Both the position numbers and the translations under genes were made by a program. A DNA stretch of 64,000 nt from Brevibacillus laterosporus (GTDB lineage: Bacteria; Bacillota; Bacilli; Brevibacillales; Brevibacillaceae). Positions 10,022 through 18,990 of the stretch are shown in pieces. Below the pieces are notes generated by a model. It made no database searches. It was not told where the DNA came from and saw nothing but the letters and a program-made list of their open reading frames with translations. The DNA lies in contig CP033464.1 of NCBI GenBank assembly GCA_007833815.1, positions 2,055,501 to 2,119,500 on the forward strand, in the 5' to 3' direction. How positions within the stretch are numbered: position 1 is the stretch's first letter; each line of letters begins with the position of its first letter.

Positions 10022-10741
10022 TTACGCACGTACGGTAGTAGAGAGTAAGGTTTGATTTACGAGTTTTATAACAGCCTGTTCATGCTCTTGGATGAAGAAG
10101 TGTCCACCATCAAATTCGCAAAAACTGATATCTTTACTTGTATATCTATCCCATTCTTTGATTCTATCAATAGATGCTGTTTGATCTTTTGTGCCAAACA
10201 GAACGGTAACAGGTGAGGTGATGACTTCTCTATTCGGATTAGGTACATACGTTTCTACTAATTTAAAATCTCTTCTAAGGATAGGAGTAAACAATTCCAT
10301 TAATTCTGGACTCTGCATCAGTTCCGATGGAGTCCCACCCATTGTTTTAACCTCTTCCCAAAACGTAAGACCTTCAAGCACGTGACGCTTAGTAGTGGGA
10401 GTGATATGAGGAGGATTCTTTCCAGATAAAAATGAGGTGATTGGCATGGGAGCCTTTTTTTCTTTTAGGGCATGGAGCAGCTCAAAAACGAGTAAGGCCC
10501 CCATGCTATGACCAAACAAAGCATACGGGCTAGAATCTAGCTTACTATCTATGATAGAGAGAATATCTGTCACAGCTTGTTCTATATTTTCGTACAGGGG
10601 TTGGTTAAACCGACTTCCTTTCCCACTAAGTTCAATAGGAATCAGCTCTATATTCGGGAGAAAAGCTTTTTTCCAACTGGAGTATACGCTAGCAGATCCC
10701 CCGGCGTAAGGGATACAAAATAATTTCATTTTGGTTGACAC
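10022..10741 (-). CDS. Type II thioesterase of the NRPS cluster
   Basis: A 239-residue alpha/beta hydrolase. The start is GTG at 10741, chosen because AAGGAGG lies six bases upstream; longer frames have no ribosome site. It begins with MKLFCIPYAGGSASVY-type residues, the classic start of type II thioesterases. The nucleophile is Ser in GHSMG, and the C-terminal His is in DGGHFF. Such enzymes hydrolyse misloaded acyl groups from carrier domains and so keep NRPS or PKS lines running. It is convergent with the NRPS starter gene and shares its terminator. Confidence 0.9.
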   Translation of the reverse strand: MSTKMKLFCIPYAGGSASVYSSWKKAFLPNIELIPIELSGKGSRFNQPLYENIEQAVTDILSIIDSKLDSSPYALFGHSMGALLVFELLHALKEKKAPMPITSFLSGKNPPHITPTTKRHVLEGLTFWEEVKTMGGTPSELMQSPELMELFTPILRRDFKLVETYVPNPNREVITSPVTVLFGTKDQTASIDRIKEWDRYTSKDISFCEFDGGHFFIQEHEQAVIKLVNQTLLSTTVRA

Positions 10742-11074
10742 GTGTAACCTCCTTGTTTTCCTATCAGTTATAATTGATGAATGTATGTTTTGATAAATCA
10801 GTATTATTACATTATACAATAAAATAAGGGTAATTCTTACTTTTTTTACTCTTTTTTTGTTTTTGAAATATTATTCAAAATCGTAGGAGAGAATGTAGTG
10901 AAAATGAATGTTTGAAATTCAATGTAAAGGAGAAGAAATTGTGGATAAAATGTTAGTCGAGGAGGTGTATTTGTAATATCCCTCACCATTCAAGTGAGGG
11001 ATACATCTATGATGAATAGATCCTCTATGGACACAAAATAGTATGACAATCCTATTTACAATTTGTTCAATATA
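10742..11074. other. Intergenic region with a micro-ORF and hairpin
   Basis: An AT-rich stretch between the thioesterase start and the chemoreceptor end. On the plus strand it holds AAGGAG, then an 11-codon frame (10941-10976, GTG start) whose stop abuts a 10-bp hairpin at 10977-11003. No T-tract follows the hairpin on either strand. No longer gene is seen. Confidence 0.4.
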
Positions 11075-12799
11075 TCATCCTTTTTTATCTAAAGTAAATC
11101 GGCTAGTCATTTCCTGTAACTCTTGTGCCATTTTCTCTAGTTCCTGCATAGCTGATGAAACTTTTTCTACTGAGACTAATTGTTCTTGTGAAGCTGCTGC
11201 CACTTGCTGTGCATTATTATGCGACATTTTTGCGCTAATCTCTACCTCTGTTACAGAAGCACTCACCTGCTCCGAACCAGCTGCCATTTGTTGTGAAGCT
11301 GCCGATACGTCTTCAATCTCAGATGCAATACTTCCAATGACTTCTACAATCTGTTTAAATGCTTCTTCGGCTCCCTGTACAGTGGCTGCTCCATTTTCTA
11401 CCTCATAAGTTCCTTTTTCCATGGTAGATACAGCAATAGCCGTTTCCTTTTGGATTTGTTTTATAATTGAAGAAATATTTTCGGCGGATTCTTTTGACTG
11501 TTCAGCTAACTTACGTACTTCATCTGCAACAACAGAGAAACCACGGCCATGCTCACCTGCTCGGACTGCCTCAATAGCTGCGTTTAAAGACAGCAGGTTG
11601 GTTTGAGAGGCGATATTGCTAATTACCTCAACGATTTCACCAATTTCATTTGAACGCAATCCTAATTGTTTAATTACTACTGCTGATTCACCTACAGAAG
11701 CTTGGATATCACGCATTTGCTCCATTGCTCGTTGTACAATTTGATTTCCATTATTGGCTTCTTTCGTTGCTTCATTTGAGGCTTCAGAAACTATTGAAGA
11801 AGACTCGGCAATCTTATTTATTCCAATAGCCATTTCTTCCATTGCTCTTGCGCTCTCTTCCATTCCTTTTACTTGTGTTTCTGCTTCATTAGCCACTTCC
11901 TGAATAGCAGTGGCAATATGTTGTGTTGCCTTTGAGGTTTGTTCACTGCTGACTAGAAGTTCCTGGGCATTTGCTGATAAACGTACAGCATTACTATCTA
12001 CCTCTTTGATTATAGTATGTAGTTGCTCTATCATTTCATTAAAGTACGTCGTTAATCTTCCAATTTCATCTTTTGATTGATACGTTCCATAAGCAGTTAG
12101 ATCTCCTTCTTTAGCCTTATGCATTAGCTTCTCAATATCTTGTAATGGACGAGTAATCATGCGAGAAAGAAATACACCAAGACCCGAACATAAAATTAAT
12201 GATACCAAGGTCAATACTATTATAATCCACGTACTTTGAATAACAGTTTTATCACTTGCTTCATCTGCTTTTTGGGCCATGTCTTGATTGTTTATGGTAA
12301 GTTCCTCTAAAAGATCTTTCGTTTTTTCACTAAGTGGAGTTATTTTTGAGACATATACTTGATATGCTTCTGAATTGAGATTGTTTTCCGCTAAATTCAA
12401 AACTTCTGTTCTTGTATTTTGATATACGCGTAATGCTTGTTTGAAATCCGAAAATATTCTATTTTCTTCTGCATCAGCTACTTTTTGACTTATATTATGT
12501 AACAATTCTTCTGTATTCTTAGCACGTTGGTCTATTAAGTGTAGAAGTTCTTGGTCCTTTTGTGGATCAGTGGTCAACATTGTTTCAAGAATATACGAGT
12601 CAACAGCTCTCAAATTCGTACGAATTTGCCCAATCCATTGTGCGGGTATAAGACGATTGAAATATATTTCATCGACATTTTGATTCATCTTTTGAATAGA
12701 ATAATACCCTACGCTACCAACAGCGATAAGAAAGAAAGCTGCTAACACAATCAAAGAAAATATTTTTTTGCTAACTCTCCAGTTTTTTACAGTGTTCAT
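11075..12799 (-). CDS. Methyl-accepting chemotaxis protein, transmembrane
   Basis: A 574-residue chemoreceptor. One membrane helix lies near residues 13-33 and the second near 188-211. Between them is a helical periplasm-type region of about 150 residues, consistent with a 4HB_MCP sensor rather than Cache. A HAMP segment follows (about 212-265), then the signalling domain with the hairpin tip [20 protein letters not shown]. The ATG follows AAGGAGTTATAGATT. It should pass ligand binding to CheA/CheW; the ligand is unknown. A 39-codon membrane peptide gene lies 25 bp upstream on the same strand. Confidence 0.92.
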   Translation of the reverse strand: MNTVKNWRVSKKIFSLIVLAAFFLIAVGSVGYYSIQKMNQNVDEIYFNRLIPAQWIGQIRTNLRAVDSYILETMLTTDPQKDQELLHLIDQRAKNTEELLHNISQKVADAEENRIFSDFKQALRVYQNTRTEVLNLAENNLNSEAYQVYVSKITPLSEKTKDLLEELTINNQDMAQKADEASDKTVIQSTWIIIVLTLVSLILCSGLGVFLSRMITRPLQDIEKLMHKAKEGDLTAYGTYQSKDEIGRLTTYFNEMIEQLHTIIKEVDSNAVRLSANAQELLVSSEQTSKATQHIATAIQEVANEAETQVKGMEESARAMEEMAIGINKIAESSSIVSEASNEATKEANNGNQIVQRAMEQMRDIQASVGESAVVIKQLGLRSNEIGEIVEVISNIASQTNLLSLNAAIEAVRAGEHGRGFSVVADEVRKLAEQSKESAENISSIIKQIQKETAIAVSTMEKGTYEVENGAATVQGAEEAFKQIVEVIGSIASEIEDVSAASQQMAAGSEQVSASVTEVEISAKMSHNNAQQVAAASQEQLVSVEKVSSAMQELEKMAQELQEMTSRFTLDKKG

Positions 12800-12824
12800 A
12801 ATCTATAACTCCTTATTTAAGCCC

Positions 12825-12944
12825 CTATTTCTCTGTAAATAGTGCAAAGGTTGATTTTTTGTAAAGAATAGTGTTAAAAGTAGTACGTGCTCCATAATAC
12901 ATAAAATTCCAGAATATTATAACTATTAAAACTGCTAATTTCAT
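12825..12944 (-). CDS. Small single-span membrane peptide, 39 codons, upstream of the chemoreceptor
   Basis: The ATG at 12944 has AAGGAGG five bases upstream, one of the best ribosome sites in the window. The product starts MKLAVLIVIIFWNF, a compact hydrophobic helix, followed by a basic tail with YKK and ending FTEK. It ends 25 bp before the chemoreceptor start on the same strand, so the two are probably one transcript. Its family is not recognised. Roles as a modulator of the receptor, a leader peptide or a small toxin are all possible. A chance frame is unlikely given the ribosome site and hydrophobic profile. Confidence 0.55.
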   Translation of the reverse strand: MKLAVLIVIIFWNFMYYGARTTFNTILYKKSTFALFTEK

Positions 12945-12956
12945 AATCTCCTCCTT

Positions 12957-13407
12957 AGAGACAATACGATAAAATGCCTATTTTTAATGGATTTTTATAA
13001 AAAATTATCCTTAGTTTATATATTAGACTATTTTTTAAAATAAGTAAATAGTACTATATGATAGTTTATTTTTGTTATAAATGTCTATTTTTCACAAACT
13101 TATGTGGAATCTTTGAACGTTAACGCTTATATAAATCTCCTTTTTAGTTGGATCATTCATTGAAAAATAGGTACTCGTTAGAAAATAAGCTAAAGGAACT
13201 ACAGTGATTTTTGGTTGTTCAGACGTTTATTGTGAGTAAAGAACTAGTAGAAATACACTTTTAGTGAAAAAATAGCGGATAAATTAAAAAAAGTACGTTA
13301 TTCTAAAATGATAGGAAAAGGTTGGAGGTTTATATATAAGCGTCTATGCATTTCTTCATGGGAATTCAGTCTCTGTTGCCAAAAGGAAATCTGACCGAAA
13401 ATGAAAA
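12957..13407. other. AT-rich intergenic stretch without a gene
   Basis: About 450 bp, very AT-rich, with no supported frame. It probably contains the promoter for the small peptide and chemoreceptor on the minus strand. Confidence 0.5.
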
Positions 13408-13432
13408 GAAGGGAAATTATTCATCTCCCTTC
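13408..13432 (-). terminator. Terminator overlapping the end of the YdcF-like gene
   Basis: On the minus strand a 7-bp stem GAAGGGA/TCCCTTC is followed by TTTTCATTTT. The stop codon of the gene sits in the loop. Confidence 0.55.
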
Positions 13433-14064
13433 GCTTTTTCTTGAGTAGGTAGTACAAAAAGCTTATGATATGTCCATTTTGTATAAGCAAGAGCTTCTTT
13501 CACACGATAATAGGGGATATACATGTTCGCTGAGTCGGTTCCAACTGGGGACGCATTCATTGATAAAACATTGGCTATCTCCATAGCACGCATCAAGTGA
13601 TAGTGATGGCTTACGATCAATGCTGTATGATAACCGTGCTCCTGCATGATTTGCTGGCTAAAGCTGAGATTTTCTAGCGTATTTACCGCCTTGTTTTCTA
13701 AATAGATGCTGGATGCGGGCACTCCTTTTTTAATAAGATAGGTTTTCATGACATGAGCTTCACTATGTTCTTTGCCGTTTCCAATACCACCACTAACAAT
13801 AATGGATGCTATATACTTCTGTTGGTAAAGCTCGTATGCCTTTTCTAAACGTTCTGCCAAGGCTGGACTGGGTTGATCGCCACGCACGGCAGCTCCAAGG
13901 ACGATAGCGACATCGGCATGTTGTGGCACAGCGGAGCGTTCTACTTGGGCCATTCGGTAAAAAATAAAGCTAAACCATAAGATAATAAGTACAATAACGG
14001 GGATTCCTACGCGGAGCATCCCCTTTTTAAGGAACTGGAACAATTTGCTCGCCTCACTATTCAA
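13417..14064 (-). CDS. YdcF/DUF218-family membrane-anchored protein
   Basis: Up to 215 residues. An N-terminal helix (about 17-37) is followed by the DUF218 fold: ADVAIVLGAAVRGDQPSPAL, then IIVSGGIGNG, SEAHVMKTYL and VSHHYHLMRA. The family (SanA, YdcF, ElyC) is linked to envelope or peptidoglycan maintenance; no reaction is established. The start is uncertain: TTG at 14064 has no ribosome site, while the TTG at 14043 has GAGG eight bases before it. The gene is divergent from the nucleotidyltransferase, with only about 12 bp between the two possible starts. Confidence 0.8.
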   Translation of the reverse strand: MNSEASKLFQFLKKGMLRVGIPVIVLIILWFSFIFYRMAQVERSAVPQHADVAIVLGAAVRGDQPSPALAERLEKAYELYQQKYIASIIVSGGIGNGKEHSEAHVMKTYLIKKGVPASSIYLENKAVNTLENLSFSQQIMQEHGYHTALIVSHHYHLMRAMEIANVLSMNASPVGTDSANMYIPYYRVKEALAYTKWTYHKLFVLPTQEKAKGDE

Positions 14065-14076
14065 AAAGATTGTAGG

Positions 14077-14961
14077 ATGATGGATATGACTTGGTCAAAA
14101 CCTGATAAAACTGCATATGTGACCACAAACGTACTCGGGGACTTGTCCGATCAGCTTGTTACATCTAACCCTCCTGCCGAAAGAGTAAAAAAGCTTCCTA
14201 TTGAAATTGAACGTCCGTTGCAAAGCTTTCTAGAAGGACTGCAAAATCTGATTGGCTCACAGCTTGTCGGGTTTTATTTATATGGTTCCATTGCCTTGGA
14301 TGCGTATATTTCTGGTGAGAGTGATATTGATTTTCTTTGTGTTACAGATGGCGATTTACAAGAGGTGGATATGTGGCTCATCGAAAAGCTATTTTTCGAA
14401 CAGATGGCTATGTATCCAATTCTTGCTAAGTTAGAAGGGAATTTCCTGCCGTTTCATCGGTTACAATTACACAATCGTTGCGAATGCCCCCAATGCTTTG
14501 AGGAGGCTTATTTATTAAAATCGCCACGAGACTGGAATGCCATTACGTTAAAATTGCTACGCAGTCATGGAATTACCTTACTGGGACCAGATGCATCCGA
14601 AATGATACCGGAAGTCTCCTCTCAGGATTTAACTAATAATCTGATTGGGAATCTGCTTTACTTTGAATTAAATATGGAACACTATTTTGACAAAGGTTTA
14701 AATGATCAGGTTTTTGCAGTGCTAACGCTGTGCCGGATTCTACACACGATGCAAACAGGTGAAATTGTTAGCAAAAAAGTAGCCGCAGAATCAGTGTTGC
14801 CTAAGCTTCCAGCGCTCGGAAAAGTAATAACGAAGCGAGCGCTACGTGTATGGGAAAAGCGGGTGGATAGTCTAAAAATAGTAAAATCCGGCACGAATCT
14901 CGCTCCAAAAGACAAATTACTAGAATTTGTTTCGACCATGAAAAAGCTTGCATTGGACTAA
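14077..14961 (+). CDS. AadA-like nucleotidyltransferase (DUF4111 C-terminal type)
   Basis: A 294-residue protein with a polymerase-beta-type nucleotidyltransferase core: YLYGSIALDAY, then GESDIDFL, giving the G-S...D-x-D metal-binding pattern. The C-terminal half is helical, with RALRVWEKRVDSL-like residues as in the DUF4111 part of streptomycin/spectinomycin adenylyltransferases. A resistance role is possible but not shown; many such chromosomal proteins have unknown substrates. Three ATG codons lie close together (14077, 14080, 14086) and none has a clear ribosome site, so the exact start is open. Confidence 0.75.
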   Translation: MMDMTWSKPDKTAYVTTNVLGDLSDQLVTSNPPAERVKKLPIEIERPLQSFLEGLQNLIGSQLVGFYLYGSIALDAYISGESDIDFLCVTDGDLQEVDMWLIEKLFFEQMAMYPILAKLEGNFLPFHRLQLHNRCECPQCFEEAYLLKSPRDWNAITLKLLRSHGITLLGPDASEMIPEVSSQDLTNNLIGNLLYFELNMEHYFDKGLNDQVFAVLTLCRILHTMQTGEIVSKKVAAESVLPKLPALGKVITKRALRVWEKRVDSLKIVKSGTNLAPKDKLLEFVSTMKKLALD

Positions 14962-15050
14962 AAAACACCAACCATCTTACAAATAGTAAGACGAAACATA
15001 GATGATAAACGTAACGTCTATATGTAAAAAACCAATTATTGGGGGTTTGC

Positions 15051-15626
15051 ATGAAGAAGGTACTATTCACATGTATGCTCGTCTTCTTTTTTTCGTTTTG
15101 TTTTGTTATGGGGACGCCTTCAGAAAGTCAAGCATGTTCTTGCGCGATGCCCCCAAGTGTAGGGGAAGCAAAGAATGATTCTACTGCTGTTTTTATGGGA
15201 AGGGCATTGGGGGTAAAGGTTCAAAATCACTTGATTACGCTAAGTGGCCCTATCATGAATAGGCAAGCCACCCTTTTTGAAGTGAAGAGAGTTTGGAAAG
15301 GAGGCTCACAGACTCAACAGATTGTTTATGATCCAGGAGGTGAGACGAGTTGTGGCATAGATTTTATGCCAGGTAAAATGTATCTTGTCTATGCGTATGA
15401 AGACCCGTCTCAAGATGGGATATTGTCTACCAACCTTTGTACGAGGACAAAAGAAATTTCGCAAGCAAGTGAAGATAGTACGGCTCTTGGGCAAGGGATA
15501 GAAGCCACGGAACAGGTGGATTTGTCAAAAGAATTACCGGAAAGCAATACTCTTGAATTAAAAGTGATGATTGTAGTATGGGCAGTTATGAGAAGTATGG
15601 CAGGCTTATTGGCATACGTATGGTAG
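15051..15626 (+). CDS. Secreted TIMP/netrin-like CSC protein with C-terminal anchor
   Basis: A 191-residue exported protein. The ATG at 15051 is preceded by GGGGG at a spacing of five. A signal peptide ends at SQA, so the mature protein would start CSCAMPP, the Cys-Ser-Cys N-terminus typical of tissue-inhibitor-of-metalloproteinase-like proteins in Bacillales. Two further Cys occur (TSCGIDFMPG and TNLCTR), enough for two disulfides. The last about 20 residues are hydrophobic, suggesting membrane anchoring. Metalloprotease inhibition is known only for the animal family; the bacterial role is open. Confidence 0.7.
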   Translation: MKKVLFTCMLVFFFSFCFVMGTPSESQACSCAMPPSVGEAKNDSTAVFMGRALGVKVQNHLITLSGPIMNRQATLFEVKRVWKGGSQTQQIVYDPGGETSCGIDFMPGKMYLVYAYEDPSQDGILSTNLCTRTKEISQASEDSTALGQGIEATEQVDLSKELPESNTLELKVMIVVWAVMRSMAGLLAYVW

Positions 15627-15791
15627 TGCATCATATGAGGGACTTGTAAGTGATGAAATCGAAACGAGAAATGAACGGAGTAGCTGTTTTGAGGAGAAAA
15701 GTGCATAATAATTATTTGAAAAATATACATTACCTTCCAAAAGAGCTATACTTATAATATGCTTCATCCAAATAATGGGAGGTGCTTTTCA

Positions 15792-16829
15792 ATGTTTTTA
15801 AGAGAAAAGGATACGGTCGAAATGTCGGCGGATATGGCTCTTCTTGAGAAACTATTTATGCCCTTCATGTTTCAAGCGATCTATGTTGCAGCAGATTTAC
15901 AACTTGCCGATCATTTAGAAGATGGGTCAAAAAGTGTTGGTGAACTGGCTCGTGTAACACAGACAGATGAAGCAGCTCTTTATCGCGTCCTACGTGCATT
16001 ATCTAGCATGGAAATTTTCAAGGAAAGTGAGAAGGGAGTCTTCCAGCTCACACCAATGGCCGAATATTTGAAAAGTGATGTAGAGGGTTCACTACATTCA
16101 ATGGCTCTCATGCTGGGAGAACATTGGATTTGGCAGACATTGCCGGGATTATCTACGAGTGTAAAAACAGGAGAATCATCCTTCGATAAAACGTTGAAAC
16201 TGCCTTTTTATGAGTATTTAAATCAGACAGAAAACAAAAAAGCTGGGGAAACCTTTAATCTAGCGATGTATCATAATACACAGCGACAAATTGAGCAAAT
16301 CCTAACTAATTATGATTTCTCTGCTTATCACAAAATAGTCGATGTGGCAGGTAATCATGGACAACTGCTCACTGCGATATTAAAGCAAACCCCAGATAGT
16401 GAGGGAGTCTTATTTGACCGACCTTATGCGCGTGAGATGGCTCTTGCTAACCTAGATAAGGAAGAAGTATCCGATCGATGTGAATTCATTGTAGGTGATT
16501 TTTTCAAAGAGATTCCAAAAGGTGGAGATCTATATATCCTAAAGCATATCTTACACAACTGGGATGATGATAAGGCTATTGAGATTCTCAAACAGTGTAG
16601 AGAAGCGATGGGAGAGAACGGAAAGCTCCTAGTTATTGAATCTGTAGTTGCGGAAAGTAACGCTAGAGATATGATTAAATTCCTTGATCTACAAATGCTA
16701 CTTTTACTAGGAGGGAAGGAACGTACGAAGGAAGAATACTCCCAATTGTGCGAGGCAAGTGGGTTGTTTATGCATAGGGTTATTGAGACATCGATGGGGA
16801 TGGCTTTAATGGAGATTTATCGGGTATAG
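15792..16829 (+). CDS. SAM-dependent O-methyltransferase, class I
   Basis: A 345-residue enzyme of the acetylserotonin/hydroxyindole O-methyltransferase family. The start is ATG at 15792 behind GGGAGGTG. An N-terminal winged-helix dimerisation domain carries LADHLEDGSKSVGELA. The SAM-binding loop is VDVAGNHGQLL near residue 185, followed by GDFF and the catalytic His region LKHILHNWDDD. Enzymes of this type methylate small phenolic or polyketide-like substrates. It stands alone with its own terminator, so a link to the NRPS cluster 6 kb away cannot be claimed. Confidence 0.85.
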   Translation: MFLREKDTVEMSADMALLEKLFMPFMFQAIYVAADLQLADHLEDGSKSVGELARVTQTDEAALYRVLRALSSMEIFKESEKGVFQLTPMAEYLKSDVEGSLHSMALMLGEHWIWQTLPGLSTSVKTGESSFDKTLKLPFYEYLNQTENKKAGETFNLAMYHNTQRQIEQILTNYDFSAYHKIVDVAGNHGQLLTAILKQTPDSEGVLFDRPYAREMALANLDKEEVSDRCEFIVGDFFKEIPKGGDLYILKHILHNWDDDKAIEILKQCREAMGENGKLLVIESVVAESNARDMIKFLDLQMLLLLGGKERTKEEYSQLCEASGLFMHRVIETSMGMALMEIYRV

Positions 16830-16871
16830 GGTTCTAGAATGGTTCCTCTGCTATAGAACATAAGGTGCTGC

Positions 16872-16916
16872 ACTGCCTGATGCGAATTAAATTCGTTGTC
16901 AGGCAGTTTTTATTTT
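16872..16916 (+). terminator. Terminator after the O-methyltransferase
   Basis: Stem ACTGCCTGA/TCAGGCAGT, extended by imperfect pairing around GCGAATT/AATTCGT, then TTTTTATTTT. Confidence 0.8.
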
Positions 16917-17040
16917 GTCTAATGTTAATAAAAAGTAAAATAACTAAGTGCTTGCTATTGTGTGTTATAACCTATACAGGTATGCACAAGGTCACCAGCT
17001 TGGGTTTTTAGTGACTTGTCTAATATTCTGATTATTCTGA

Positions 17041-17289
17041 TGTTTTTCTACGATTTCTTGGAACTCAGAAGAAGAGCGAGAGGATGAACTAGGTCAGCTA
17101 ATCACATTCAAAAGTGCAAAGGTTAGTTATTTTGTTCTGATGATTTTCATTTTTATTGTATTTGTAATCGAAGAACTACCGCATTACGCTAATCAGCCTA
17201 TAAAAAATATGCCATTGTTCCTTGTACTTTGCGTATCAACAGTTATTTTACCCGCAGTAGAATTTATCGTTTCTAGAAGATTTCGTTAG
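17041..17289 (+). pseudogene. Remnant of a small two-helix membrane protein
   Basis: An 83-codon open stretch runs from a stop to the TAG at 17287-17289 without any usable start codon. It reads SEEEREDELGQLITFKSAKV, then two hydrophobic helices, and ends FIVSRRFR. This resembles the C-terminal two-thirds of small DUF-type membrane proteins often found next to regulators. In the +1 frame an ATG gives MFFYDFLELRRR before a stop, so a frameshift or deletion removed the start. The rest of the 16830-17473 interval shows no gene. Confidence 0.5.
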
Positions 17290-17473
17290 GTAAAGATTAA
17301 TATGACACCACATATATTAAGTAATGTACTTTTCAGTTTTTACATGAGTGTAGCATCAAGGAATAATTAAGTTATTTTGTATTAGGTTTACCAGGAAAAG
17401 GAAATGCTTTTACTAATAAGCAGGAATGTACGACTTTATTGCCATTCTTTTAAATGCTGGAGGATGATAAAAA

Positions 17474-18919
17474 ATGTTGAGTAAAATTGATCATATTGTG
17501 GTACTGATGTTGGAAAATCGTTCTTTTGATTCCATAGCTGGAAGGCTATATGATCCTCAAAATCCAGCTCCTTTTGATCAAGTACCTCGAAATCAACCTT
17601 TTGAGGGAGTGGCTGGGAAAAACTTATCGAATTCGTTTCCAGTCGGAGAAACAGAGGCGGGGCACAAAAAGGTACCTGTGGGAGAAGCTGGTTCATTTAC
17701 TACTCCAGAGATAGATCCAGGAGAAACCTTTGAACATGTTTTCTTCCAGCTTTATGGTAAACCATTATCTTCTGAGGCCGAATCTTTACCACAATCGGCG
17801 ACAATGGACGGTTTTGTTACGGATTATATACATGTACTACGAGAACAAAACAAGCTAGTAGATTATAGACAATACCAACAGGTGATGGCAGGATACACTC
17901 CTAAGATGCTACCCGTGTTAAGCAGGCTTGCTAATGAATTTGCGATTTGTGACCAATGGTTTTGTTCTGTTCCTAGCCAAACGTGGACGAATCGCTCGTT
18001 TCTACATGCTGCTTCCTCTAGTGGTTGGGTAAATAATGCTCCTTATAAAAAATGGCTCTTGGGAAACCATGCCGAGACGATTTTTGATCGTATACTTGCA
18101 CAGAATAGGGAAGATATCACATGGAGAGTGTATTACGATAAGCTCGATATGGTGTCCTTAACGATGTTAATTCATTTTCCAAGGCTTTCAGGTTATCGGA
18201 AAACTCATTTTTCTTTTATGGAGCAGTTTAAAAAAGATGCGATAAAAGGGAATCTTCCTTCGTATTCCTTTATAGAACCTAGGTATTTTATAGATGCTAA
18301 TGATCAGCATCCCCCTCATAACGTATTGCTTGGGGAAAATCTTATATCGGACGTTTATCAGGCAGTAAGAGAAGGTAAGAATTGGGAACGGACGCTCTTG
18401 ATTGTAACGTATGATGAACACGGGGGGTGTTATGATCATGTTGCTCCTCCAAATGCTGTTCCTCCCACGATTAACCATGAGATAGGAGAAGAGGGATTTA
18501 CCTTTGACCGCTTGGGAGTGCGGGTTTGTACATTACTTATTTCTCCCTATATTGAAAAGGGAACTGTTTTTCGAGCGAGGCAAGTACTAGACGGCGTGGA
18601 GAATGATGTACCTCTGGACCATACCTCTATTATTAAGACGATTACAAACCGTTGGGGATTGGGAAACTTAACAGAGAGAGATAAAGCCGCTTTTGATATT
18701 AGCCAAGTATTAACCAGAGAAGAACCAAGAAATGATTGTCCTGTATTGGAGCCAACTCATGCCGTTGAGACCTTTACTTCTGAGCTTCCTTTAAACGATT
18801 TACAACATGGAATGATCAAAGGCCTTGCTTCATATTATAAGGTGCCTGTGCCTAAATTGAGTAATGTGTCAGAAGCACTGCCTTTCCTAGAGAAACTTGC
18901 CAAAAATATGGACTTATAG
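17474..18919 (+). CDS. Phosphoesterase family protein (phospholipase C / acid phosphatase type)
   Basis: A 481-residue member of the alkaline-phosphatase-like superfamily, family PF04185 in type. ATG follows GGAGGATGATAAAA. Motifs: VLMLENRSFDSIAG at the N-terminus (metal-ligand Glu and Asn), WFCSVPSQTWTNRSF, TYDEHGGCYDHVAPP with Asp, Glu and His ligands, and PLDHTSIIKTI near the C-terminus. Relatives hydrolyse phosphatidylcholine or phosphomonoesters. No signal peptide or Tat motif is present, unlike many homologues of Gram-negative bacteria, so location is uncertain. Confidence 0.8.
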   Translation: MLSKIDHIVVLMLENRSFDSIAGRLYDPQNPAPFDQVPRNQPFEGVAGKNLSNSFPVGETEAGHKKVPVGEAGSFTTPEIDPGETFEHVFFQLYGKPLSSEAESLPQSATMDGFVTDYIHVLREQNKLVDYRQYQQVMAGYTPKMLPVLSRLANEFAICDQWFCSVPSQTWTNRSFLHAASSSGWVNNAPYKKWLLGNHAETIFDRILAQNREDITWRVYYDKLDMVSLTMLIHFPRLSGYRKTHFSFMEQFKKDAIKGNLPSYSFIEPRYFIDANDQHPPHNVLLGENLISDVYQAVREGKNWERTLLIVTYDEHGGCYDHVAPPNAVPPTINHEIGEEGFTFDRLGVRVCTLLISPYIEKGTVFRARQVLDGVENDVPLDHTSIIKTITNRWGLGNLTERDKAAFDISQVLTREEPRNDCPVLEPTHAVETFTSELPLNDLQHGMIKGLASYYKVPVPKLSNVSEALPFLEKLAKNMDL

Positions 18920-18933
18920 AAAAATAAATGACT

Positions 18934-18972
18934 ATATAGAGTCCTCTTTTGAGAAGAACGAGGACTCTATAT
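18934..18972. terminator. Bidirectional terminator between convergent genes
   Basis: A perfect 13-bp stem ATATAGAGTCCTC/GAGGACTCTATAT. On the minus strand it is followed by a T-rich tract, so it fits the small GFGGR protein gene better than the phosphoesterase. Confidence 0.7.
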
Positions 18973-18990
18973 GGTAGATTCCTAAAGGTT

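Noticed and set aside
11043-11408. Long Cys/Ser/Thr-rich plus-strand frame opposite the chemoreceptor
   Set aside because: It is the complement of the repetitive signalling domain and has no ribosome site; composition is that of an antisense shadow.
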